A DNA stretch of 64,000 nucleotides, taken from Euwallacea fornicatus (lineage: Eukaryota; Arthropoda; Insecta; Coleoptera; Curculionidae). Location: the NCBI RefSeq assembly GCF_040115645.1, contig NC_089541.1, positions 4,464,001-4,528,000 on the forward strand, in the 5' to 3' direction. Made by a program: the position numbers and the translations under genes. The notes beneath the pieces were generated by a model. It worked only from the letters and a program-made list of their open reading frames with translations. It did not search any database and was not told the origin of the DNA. Within the stretch, counting starts at the first letter, position 1; each line of letters opens with the position of its first letter. This document shows positions 14,534-25,338 of the stretch, piece by piece.

Positions 14534-14698
14534 TGGCCGATGCCGGTGAATGTGAAGTCTGTTCTTTGGCCAATAATGTCTTGAGGGCCGTAGAATCAGA
14601 AGCAGTGCTCAAATATCCTCAATTCCCTATTGTGCATTTGCTGATGAAAGAACTGAATTTGTGCGCCCACGATCCAATTTTTATGCCTCCGTGGTAAC
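14534..14698 (+). CDS. 54-codon upstream ORF in the presumed Rabex-5 leader
   Basis: An ATG in a good context (CCACAAATGGCC) opens a 54-aa frame. It starts MADAGECEVCSLANN, continues through YPQFPIVHLL, and ends at HDPIFMPPW followed by TAA. Codon choice and composition look protein-like compared with the surrounding AT-rich DNA. A splice donor (CCGTG/GTAACT) begins at 14694, and a plausible acceptor (CCATTACAG) lies at 14830-14838, just before the Rabex-5 start. If that intron is removed, the frame still ends because the junction creates TGA, so the ORF closes either way and cannot fuse to Rabex-5 through that acceptor. I do not recognise a family; the CxxC pair alone is not diagnostic. It could be a regulatory upstream ORF, a separate small protein, or chance. 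Confidence 0.45.
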
Positions 14699-14853
14699 TT
14701 TTGTTTTGCGCTAGTGTGAACTTTCGCTTAGTTCGGTTTAAAAAAATGTGAAAAAGTTATTAATCGGCCAACGGACCTAAAACTTTATTTTTAAGTAGCT
14801 TTAGTGAGTGCGTTAAAATGCTGATAATTCCATTACAGAGATCTTATAAGTAC

Positions 14854-17800
14854 ATGATGTACGCCACCAAGCAACCCTCATTGAGAATCAATCAGGCGGA
14901 CTTGAAATGCAAAACTGGATGTGGGTTTTTTGGCAATGCAGATTGGAATGGTAAGTTTTGGGTAGCTTAAATACATTTTTCGTCCTAGAAAAATTTATGC
15001 TTAACAACAAAGAAACCACCAGGCTGTTTTGAAAGCATACATATGTCTTAACTTTTTATGCGTTTCATAATAATAATTTTAAATTTATTAATATAAATAA
15101 TTAAAAAGTATTCTTTATGATGAAAAATGATCTCACAGTGGAGATTTGGTTTTCGTATAACTGACGCAAACTTGACCTCTGTTGAAATATTGGTTGATGA
15201 TTATTGACTCGATTTAACCAACATCTGGATGGTGTTCTCTATTTTTGTAGGTGATTTATGATTTTCATAATCGTGTTCAAGAAATAACAATTCTGTGCCT
15301 TTATTGTGATGTGCCTTGATCAATCGGCCTTGGACTCTACCGAATATAAGTAAATAATTAAAAGATAAATAATTGCACTTGGAGATTGAAAAATGTATAA
15401 TTTATTACGATTTTGTTTGCCATTATGCAAGTCTGCCCAAGTCTATTCAAATTTCAGTTTAGTCAAGATTAGAAAGACTAAAAAATAAAATAAAAAGTAT
15501 CAGATTCTCATAGATCTTTGCAAAACTTTTAATGCATATAACTTTTTTAAACATTTTTTTAGCGCAGGTCTTTACCTGTGTATTTAATGTAATTTTTTTT
15601 ATATAATTGTATTTCGAAAAGAAAATTCAGTGAGTCTTAAAAATAAAAATCGAAATGGAAATATTTTAGCGTTTTTTGAAAACAATTTAAATTGCAAAAC
15701 ATTTTTTTTTGTTGCAAAAAGTGGGTTTATAATTTGATACATCTAATTAGAGATATAGGCCTAACAGGGTATAAACATGTATAGGGAAACCCCCATAATA
15801 AAAAATAAAAATACTTACTGGGACGAAATGTAACTTAAAGTTTTCGTATATCTTCTTCGGCTGGCGTGGAACATTCTGACCGAGTTTAAAATGACTCATT
15901 TGTAACAGATGGCTTTCTAACTGCTCTGACAGAAGCTATTTTTTTACAACTTCATAAGGGGGGAATATAAATTAAACTAAAAAATTATTTAGAAATTTGT
16001 GAACGAGTGACTTTTAGATTTTGTGAATTTTTCATATTTGATAAATAGACACAGAGCCAAGAGACGATCAGAAGGGTTTCTCAAGGTTCATCTTTTGGGT
16101 CCTTGCTATTTATCCTGTTTTTAAATGACCTAACAGTCTTAAACGCAAGTCGGAACTTTTAAGTATTTTAACTCTGGTTTTAAGATTAATATGATGCACA
16201 GTACCACAATTGGACTTGAGACTTCATATAGATAGCAAACTAAAGTTTGGTGATCACGGAGGCTCTTTTAAATCCAGATTTGCTTTCAGCCGCTGTGAGC
16301 TGCATTTTCTAAGCAGTCGGTTTGACGTGTCGGTGGCAAGATGTGCTTATTTCTGGTTTATTCGGATCTATCTGCGTAATGAAATTTGTTCTGGGGTAAT
16401 TATTCTGCTCAAGTATTTGTCTCTATGTTTGTGTCGCAGAAACCGAGAGTTCAACATATGTATGTTTAAATCAGGGCTTATTTAAAAAACTTGATCTAGT
16501 GATATCGACTGGCATTTTTCTGCTTTACTCAGCCTGCTTCATATATAAAAAGTTGAAAAATAACATTCACGCAGTGCTTAAAAGACGTTTCCCGTGCATC
16601 GTTCTAGTTGAACCTAACATCGATGTTGAACGGATCATCTGTCTTGTAAAATAGTAGGGCACGTACCTACTAAATTAATATAAGAATGACTTTAGTTATT
16701 ATAAATGACATGTTTTACATTTGCAACGAAAAGAAGTACCTTGTATCTAACCTGAACTAACCTTAACATCTCAAATAGCTGAAATTTTTCTTTTCTTATC
16801 AGTTTCTTACCACCTGAAATCAAAAAGTCCATAAATAGTAATTTGAAAGTAACAGCTTTGCATTTCAATTTTGTGACTTATGATGTACATTTTAATCAGT
16901 TCTGTATTACGTAGTTGATCTAATTTTATATTATTAAATTGTATAATGCAACTGTTTATGAGATTGCAGCATTCAGTTTATTTATCAGAAATGACTGAGT
17001 TTCTCTAGGAATATTTAGCCGATATATATATTTTTTTTGGTTAAAACTTACTGTTGTAATGCTGCCAATTAATAAAATCTAGAAATTTCGACATATTTGC
17101 CTTATTATTTAAGGAACCACATATTCAAGGAAACCATATTGAAAGCAGCAATAAATGTATTAACGAAGTGAAACTGCCGGTAGAAACCCAGACAGCCTGA
17201 AGTTTTGCATGAAATATCTTCCTTAAGAAAAAACGGAAGGTTGTATTGAAAAAATCAATATAAATACAATCTGTCTTTTGATAAATTAAATTCCTGTTTT
17301 GGTATACACTACCAAGACAATGGATTACTCTACATTTAATCGTGAGTTTATGGAAAAAAGACCCATTTTTGCAATCATTTATGCCAATATTTTTCTTTAA
17401 GCTTTAGAAATTACAGTAATATTAACTTGATTTTTTTTTTACTAATCCAAATTTTGTTTAACAGTATATCAATACAATCATCTTACATTAAATAATCATT
17501 TCTCTTATTGTATTCAATCAATCGGAAATAGAAATACCAATATTTTAGTATGTTGATTGCAAAGTGTTCTGAAATTATAGTAAATCTAGTGTGTGATAAA
17601 ATCATTTTACTTTATAAAACGTTCCTTGTTTGTTGGCAATCAAGTTTGTTCTTGTTTTAGATTATTAGTTTAATTATAATTTCATTTAATTGTTGAAGCA
17701 GTAATTTCTTGTAAATTACTCTGAAATATTCTACTGGGACTTACTGCTGATTATTCTGAATGTTGGTTTATTAACTTGCAAATTCTCATATTAGATTTAT

Positions 17801-20800
17801 ATCATCTTACAGGATACTGTTCACAATGCTATCGAAATCAAATGGAATTGGAACGGCAGAAGAAAGCCCGCCATTCTCACTCTCATTCTTCATCTCACCA
17901 TCACGGAGAGAACACGAAATCTCCCGGCTTTTCAAAGTTCGAAGAAAAGAAAAAACAGCAAACCGACAAAAAAACGAAATATCTGAAAAGTCTGCCCGTA
18001 TTCAGGAAATCATCTAGTGTTAAAGGTAATAAAAGCCCAAAACATCTCCAAAATAGCTCTAAGTTTATTTCTTCTTCAAGACATTAGCAAGCCCGAAAAA
18101 TATGCAAATATAAGGCAAAATAACCCGGATGCAGACAAATTGATGACAGAATTCCTGTCCAAGTATGGTCACTTGGGAGATGATGTCCGGAAAGATTTTT
18201 TAAAATGCATTCAGCATTTTCATAAAGTGATCTTGATGGATTCGAAGCCTATCGACGAGCTAGCCGAAGTAGCTCAAAAGTTTTACAACTTTTATACTAC
18301 TAGAATAAATGAGAACAGAGTTTATCAGGAGCTAAACACTGATATTAAGGGAGACTTGGAGGATTTCTTTGAGAAATACAGTATGGTCGCCTTGTACAGG
18401 TGAGTTCATTTGCAAATGGAGATGTAATTGACTAATGGTGTCGTTACCCACATATCGACCTTAACTGATTGTGTTTTATCTAAAAAATGGTGGGTATTGT
18501 TTTAAATTCACGTGCTGCTTTTTAGCGATAAGTGATATTTTTGTGAAGGTCATCTAGAACTTATCTCGTTTATTGTCTTAAAAATGGTAATCAAACAAAA
18601 TTACAGATGTTTTGGACACTTACTTTTACCATATTTAGAAAAACTGAGTGTGTTTTGGTCTTAAAGATGTGTGAAAATTGAAACTATAATATTTAAATTT
18701 AGAAGAATACAACAAAAAAGTATATTAATGTGATAAAAAGTAAATACCTAATTCGTTGTTTTATAATTTCTATTTCAATTGAAAATGTGTAGTTTTCTTA
18801 GAATTAAACTCTTAATTATACATTCGCATCATTAGTACTGTTTAATCAGATTCATATCCGCATTTGGAATTAAAAACAAAGGCAATGAGTATGTTTCGAA
18901 GTAACCTTAACTTGATTGCTTTTATCCTTTTGTTTTTGGGTGCTATTTGCCATAGAACAAGGTCATTAAAATATTTTGAAAAACGCATTTTTAGGTAATA
19001 AATAATATGCTTGCATATTTCAATAATATGCCCTTATTTGTTTTACACTCCAGTCCTGCAAATTATGCGTATTACATAATTAGAAGAGACAAATAAGAGA
19101 CTTTTCAAATGAACCATTAATATACAGGATGACCTATTTAAAAAACGTAACGTACATCAGAACGAGCTACCGCTATAAATATGGAGTTTTCGAGCACGGT
19201 ACTGAATTGTGATTTAAAATCTCGAAAATATCGCCACTTGAATATTCACTCTATTTTCTGCAATAGCTGGGATACATTCGCTTGGCAAATGAAAATTTGC
19301 AAAAAATCACGATTTATCAAATTTATCTCAAATTGTAGCACACATGCAGTAATCACCCCTCAGTAGATATAAAAAGTTCGTTAAGATGCGTTATTACTAC
19401 AATGATATTCCAAATATATATCGCGTGGAGTGTACTATACCACATTTCTAGGATTTTTCCTTTTAACACAAAATTTCCTTCTGAAACAATTCCCTCAATG
19501 AATTTTGTTTCATGCTCATTTCGTCAATTTTCACTATGCAAGTTCTAGAACTTATCTCAAAATAATTTTTCTTGTAGCACACTTTTCTGTCCTTCCTTCA
19601 CCAACGACGAAGAAAAAGATCTTTCGATCCAAGGCCGCATAAGAAACCTAAATTGGGTCAATGCCCATCATTTAGATTGCTGTATCAGCGAAACTAGTCT
19701 GGAAGTACGAGATTTGGTATACACTGCAATTACTGATTTGTTGGGCATGGATTCGGTCAAAGCTCCCCAAGAAAAGCTGCAATGCGTCGTTAAGTGTTGC
19801 AGGAGTGTAGTGGAAGTTCTACAACATTGTCAAGGTAAGTTGCCATTTTTTAAGACGGAATTTGTTTCACTGAATCTTGATAAAATCTTAATTAAATCTT
19901 AAATTCCTTATAGTTTTTGTTCTAGCTTATAGATAAAGCTTCAAATGCACAATAAAAATATTAAAACAGTATTTATCTTATTATGGCAAACACATTTTTA
20001 TTTGACTTACATAATATTGGCGAAATGTAGGGTATACTTTTGTTTGTTCTTTTATTAATTTGCCATTATGCTAGGCAGATTTTAATCCGGGACAAATTCC
20101 AAATTTTTTGTGGGTAGTAATTCGGTTTCAGGGTTTTTTTGTCAAGGAAAACTTATGTCTCGTTTTGTATAAATATTTAACAATGGTTTACGGTGCACTG
20201 TTTTAGCAAAATGTGATAATAAGAAATAGAAATTTCTCATTTTCATTGATGCATTTAAAAAAATCATGAGTATTTTTGGAACATATTTTTCTTTTTTTTT
20301 AGGTGGGCCCGTAAGTGCTGATGAATTTCTTCCAGCTTTGATTTTCGTCGTGTTAAAAGCCAATCCGGCCAGGCTCAAAAGTAACATCCTCTATGTGACC
20401 CGATTCTGTAAAGAATCCAGATTAATGCAAGGAGAAGCCGGTTATTATTTCACAAATTTAGTAAGTTAAACTGTGATTTATAACACATATATCGTTTATT
20501 CTAATCACTCGATAAATATATTAATAGAGCTGAATTCGTCAGTAAATAATTAATTTTTTTCCGCATGTCGTCCTCTTACGTCCAACTATGCATCCATATA
20601 AACTTTTAATTAGCAACGGTAGTCCTAAAAATAAATCGCACATTTTTAAGGAAGTGTCCGATTTTAACATTAACTTGCTTTTCAGTGTTGTGCGGTATCT
20701 TTTATAGAAAACTTAACCGCTGAATCGCTGAACATGGCAGAGCAGGAGTTTGACGCCTATATGACCGGGAAAGTGACCTCTGTCAGTGCTTGGGATTCGG

Positions 20801-21799
20801 CGTTAGTTGCTTGTGAAGGTATACATTTAATTCTGTGTCTTACATTAATAAAATAATATTGATCTTCTAGGGATGCATCAACTTTGCGAACATTTGGCCG
20901 TGTTAAAAACTTTGAAGGAGCGCAATGTCACAATTCAAGATGAGAAGAACAGGTTAATGGAAAATATGAAAAAATTGAAGGTACCTACGTTTTTTTCTAA
21001 ATCAACAGCAATATATAATTTCTAAAAACAGGAACAAATCACGTCTGAGGTGGTTTCAGTGCTCGATAGTACCCCATTGGTAGTTAAACCTCGGAAGTCT
21101 CCTCTTCCCCTTTCTCAAGATTGCAAACCAAGCACTGGCTCGCTAATGGCGAATGTAGCTTTGGCCATTCAAAGTACAGGCCAAAACAAAGATAAAGCCA
21201 AGCTTAATTTAGATATAACGCCTTGTATTTCTTTACAATTACATCAAAATGAGGAATTAGATCCGTTGAAGAAAGTACCGTCTATGGAACATTTAAGCCC
21301 TTTTAACGATAATTTGAGTTTAGATGGGTTAACACCTGAAGATAACAGTATTCTTGGGTTGTCGAAAGTTAACTACGACATTGATTTTTCCGATATAAGC
21401 GGGGAAAATAGCATGGCAGAGGCTTTAACCCCTGAAAAACGCAGCTCTCCTCTTCGAAGCTTCACTCCAGATCCTTTCAGTCCTATGGGGACTGCATGTA
21501 CTATCAGCCAAGAACCTCTAATTCCTTCAACAGTGCCATTACAAATTCCTGATGTGATTGCTGTTAAGGTGAAGGATGACTTTATGTTGCCGTTTTTAGA
21601 AGATTTACCTAAGGAAGAACGGGAAGAAACGCTCTTGGATCAAATCGAATCAACCCCAACTATCAATTTGCCCCCTCCTTTGAATCCGACGAAGTATACA
21701 GGATTTTCTAAACAAGGTTCTAAAATTCCCAGTATTCCTTGTAATACTGGCGAGTTTCATTCATTGGAAGCAGAACCATCGACATCCAATGTTGAGTAA
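14854..21799 (+). CDS. Rabex-5: Rabex-5 (RABGEF1), Rab5 guanine nucleotide exchange factor
   Basis: Rabex-5 activates Rab5 on early endosomes and binds ubiquitin. The exons are 14854-14950, 17813-18025, 18081-18399, 19578-19834, 20303-20460, 20686-20818, 20871-20980 and 21032-21799. They are all in phase and give about 684 aa (mammalian orthologues are near 490). The A20-type zinc finger is C19-x3-C23-x11-C35-x2-C38. The VPS9 domain spans roughly residues 215-370; its catalytic set is intact as D302 and P306 (in ADEFLPAL) and Y343 and T346 (in GYYFTNL), with the same spacing as in human. A short helix/coiled-coil follows. The last exon is a long Ser/Pro-rich tail containing the family motif LPPPLNP. 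The start at 14854 assumes a leader intron ending at 14838 and gives an N-terminus of human-like length; an in-frame ATG at 14818 is the alternative. The expected ubiquitin-binding helix after the zinc finger is not evident. Confidence 0.95.
14951..17812 (+). other. Rabex-5 intron 1
   Basis: This 2.9 kb intron splits the zinc-finger glycine codon (donor GTAAGT, acceptor ATCTTACAG). Apart from the LINE fragment at 16070-16490, it is AT-rich and I see no other structured feature. Confidence 0.85.
16070..16490 (+). mobile_element. LINE (non-LTR retrotransposon) reverse transcriptase relic
   Basis: The plus strand encodes a decayed piece of a Jockey-type reverse transcriptase. At 16074-16135 it reads VSQGSSFGSLLFILFLND, the classic QGS-LGP-LLF-N-DL block. 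It continues at 16210-16485 with a frame including HIDSKLKFGDH and RFDVSVARCAYF, as seen in the C-terminal part of insect LINEs. Stops and frame changes separate the pieces, so it is dead. It lies in Rabex-5 intron 1 in the sense orientation. Confidence 0.75.
18400..19577 (+). other. Rabex-5 intron 3
   Basis: This 1.2 kb intron lies between the exons ending at 18399 and starting at 19578. Around 19125 a TACAGGATGACCTATTTAA-like stretch resembles the terminus of a small TA-inserting DNA transposon, but I could not find the partner end. Nothing else is recognised. Confidence 0.5.
19835..20302 (+). other. Rabex-5 intron 4
   Basis: This 468-bp intron (donor GTAAGT, acceptor a T-run followed by AG) holds no recognisable feature. 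The open frames across its right border on either strand are shadows of the VPS9 exon. Confidence 0.8.
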
Positions 21800-24700
21800 G
21801 TTTTTAGGTTAATTCATGTGTTGTGATGGTTGCTATTCAGGTAATTCCATTGTAGATAGAAGTGTTTATTAAGAAAAATATACATATGTATATGCAAGAT
21901 TTATATATACGCGGATACTGTTGAGGTAATTCCATGGTAATGTTGAATTAAGATATATTATTTATTACATTTAGTTTTGTTATCAGATTTTGAAGGTGAT
22001 TTTTGTTTCATTCCATATTTTCGAGTAATTTATTGTACAAAGTATTTCAACCTTTGTGCCTGACGCCTTGTGCTCTAATAACTGAGGTTCGAAGTAAGAT
22101 GATAAACATTTTATTTGCCCTTTTTTTAAAATAGCAATTAGACGGCTGCCGATCAAGTTTTTACCCGCCAACAAATTTGTTATTTTAATCTAACCATATA
22201 ATACCATTTCAGGATTGATGCTATTCTTCGTACTAAAAAATCGAAAATATTTGATTCGAGTTATAACTTTATTATTTAATACCGTAACCCTTCGCACGTG
22301 TACTGCAAAGCTAAATATCATTGATATCGAAGCAATTCAATTCTTAATACTTTAATCGACATTGCTATGTACGCTCTTGACTTTTCTATGATCAAATGTT
22401 GCAAAGTTTTAATATTTATCAATTTCAAAAACATTTTTATATTTTCATTATTAATTTAATTAATTCAATACATAACTATTGCGTACTTGCAAAATTTAAT
22501 TGTATAGATTCAAAGGGAGTACAAGTTGAATAAAATAGGAAAAGGGAGGGATAAGTTTTTTCGCAAGGAACCACCTAATTTGCATTTTAGTACTGCTTTT
22601 TTTGAGTAAAAAAAATGAAACTAACTTGTTGTACCTTTTGTTATTTCTTAAGGTGAAAACATTGAAAGATAATCTTTTAGAGATTCTTTTAAAAAATTTA
22701 TTTACAAAAATACCGTACACATAATATTAAAAGTTCAAAAAATGTTCAGTGCAACCAACAACAAATTTTGTTCTTGAAAGCTAAAAGCGACAATGTGATA
22801 AAACCCAACAATATAAACTTAATAGTACATAGCCAAAAACTGCTACTCTTTTACGCGCTGTGTCGGAATCTTAACTCGCTTGCACAAACTTTTCATTATT
22901 GTATTACGCTAATGCCATCGGAGGTCCGGTTAAGCTCTCGTGGCAATTTTTTAGGGTTGATGCTTGAATCCGAAAATGTGTGATGTTCAAATTTAACCAA
23001 ACCACAACATAGTTCACCTAAAAGAATCGAATAAATGCTAACAAATACAATAATATAATATCCAACAATGTAAAGCTAGAGACCAAATCTGGCATAAATA
23101 TTTACAAAAGTCATATTATGAGGAATAGTTTGTCGGCAGTTTTTCAACTTATCCCTCGAATATGTGTACCTACTCGTTCCATTTATTTTCCACTGTCACA
23201 TCTCGAATTTATTCTTGTACCTAACTTAGGTCTGTTTTCAAATTAGTTGGTGAAACAATAGGGGTGCAAATTTGTTTTGGTGTCTTATTCAGACACACCC
23301 TTAGTTCAAACGCTCGCAAAGCAATAAAAAGTGAACTTTGGTTCTTAAAATAATATTTACAATAGAAAAAGGAAATACTAACTCTGTTTATGGTCCAAAT
23401 ATATAGTACAGAAAGTTTCCAAAGAGAATCAAGAAGTTGAGTATAACCATTACACACGCACCAAGCAAACGTAGGCACTAATGGTTTCACTGGTGTAACA
23501 AAGAGAAATGCAAAGAATAGAAACAAATGTGGTCCCTTCAGCTGAAAAGAAAAAGAAATCTATGTATACAAAACATATACGTTTATTGAAACTGGGTACT
23601 TCTTTCTGCAAATGTCTCCAAATAGAATGTGTTTTGAAGAAGTGTCTCTTTGACTCTCAATCTCAAATCACCAAAATACCAAAAAAAGATTCTAACGGTA
23701 ATTGCTCTAATATACGCATCTATTCGTATTTATTAAATATCCGAATTTAAGAATGTAAATGTGGAGTGAAAAGTGTTAATCTAAAATAAAATGCAAAATA
23801 TTCTAATTTGAAGTGGATCGTTTTAAAATTTTTATGAAGGTTTTATGGAAATATTTATTGAAATCAAGTGGAAAATTGAAATTGCATATTCTATGAATTG
23901 TTCGTACTGTATAAACTCCCCAAGTTTTCAAATTTGAGATTCAACACAAAATATGAATTACTTAAATAGAAAAAAAGTGAATATATAACGGTGGTGCAAT
24001 TAGCTGGTGCAGGATAATAAAGCTCGTTATGTTATTCTGCAGGAAAGGTTTTTCTTTACTGATGCCACAGTCAAGGTTTATCAGCATTTATGAGTACGAG
24101 TTTACTGTACGCGTACAATAAGTAAACGTAATGGACATAAACATACGAATTAACCTTGTAAAATTTTAAATACAAAATAATTAGTTACGATGTTTTTCGT
24201 CTGGAGGACCCCGAGAATGACTCAAATGCAGTAGAGAGTGGGAAAAATCACATAGGCACCATTCAATTTCAAGATGTGAAGTTACTGAGAAAAAAAAACA
24301 ACTGAGGCCGTTGTATTGGTGTATCGGGAATGTTCATAGGTGCTGATTCTATAGAAACCTATGATAATAATGAAATTTTGTCCAATCAATTTTTTTTTAA
24401 TTCCCACGTGATCGTAAAGAATCGGAACTCTGAAAGCCCTTACTCTTTAAGTCAAACGTTTACACCATTGATATTTTTGTGCTTTATTTCTGAGTGTGCT
24501 TAGTACGTAGTTTGTAGTGGCTATTATACACGAAGCAGTTTTAATTACTTGTTTATGTGTTTATGTCCAATAGGCTTGCTGTTTGAAATATTAAACCGCA
24601 ATCAACCTGATTTTGACACTAATAAAGCATACATTTTTTTTAAAGCCTTGATAATGCGAATAACAGTCGAAACGTAGGCGTTTTCTTAAATAAACTAAAG

Positions 24701-25338
24701 ATGTTTCGTTCTCCTATACCCGCTAATTGCAGCACCATAGAGTATCTAGAGAACGCTAATACTACGATACCTGAAAAAATTAGTTTTAAAATTCAAATTA
24801 TTGCAATTTTTAGGGTTTGATAGCTTTTATTTTCTTATATGTTAGACAGTTAAAAGATTTAAAGAAAATTCAAAAATTTTGCGGCGCATTAAATAATCCA
24901 CTATCAGCGAGACAATTGCGGAAATAGTTTTGGCTATATTAACCAAATTCTCCCAATGATGAGATTCGCGAAAGAAAACGTAGTTCAATGACAATCAACA
25001 TGCACAGGCATATGCATAAATTTTACCTTCCTGGGCTCTGTTAACTTTACCTTAACAAAACTGATAAATATCAAAGTCTCTCTTGTAACAACTGTACAAA
25101 AGGCATATGGTTAAACATTAAGATCACAGTCCTAAGTCTGGAAGATAAAATTTATTTAACAAAAGTTTGTCTAAAAACTGATGGTTTTGTGCCTTAAGTA
25201 AAAACTTCCACCGAATAAAAAGACGAAGAAGAACCCCCTAGAAAAGTATTGCTTCGTAAGCCATCAATGGGTACCACTTATTTACGGAAAATACATTAAT
25301 AAATTATTACTGATTTAATAATAGGATTGTCCTAGATT
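21800..25338. other. intergenic region between convergent genes
   Basis: This region lies between the Rabex-5 stop and the elongase stop and includes both 3' UTRs. On the elongase side an ATTAAA polyadenylation-type hexamer occurs on the minus strand at 25319-25314. A TIR-bounded 747-bp unit lies at 23990-24736. Short open frames at 22496-23750 show no family resemblance and are probably chance. Confidence 0.5.
23990..24736. repeat. unit with 15-bp terminal inverted repeats
   Basis: GGTGGTGCAATTAGC at 23990-24004 is matched in inverse at 24722-24736 by GCTAATTGCAGCACC (14 of 15 bases), with weaker similarity for about 9 bases further inward. The 747-bp interior has no transposase frame, so this could be a non-autonomous DNA transposon. 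No clear target-site duplication is visible, which keeps confidence low. Near its right end, at about 24645-24680, is a TTGATAATGCG...GTCGAAACG stretch of the kind found at the ends of some insect retroelements. Confidence 0.4.

Noticed and set aside
22496..23750. Cluster of 70-100-codon frames on both strands
   Set aside because: They overlap one another on both strands, contain low-complexity Lys/Phe/Leu sequence and match nothing recognisable.
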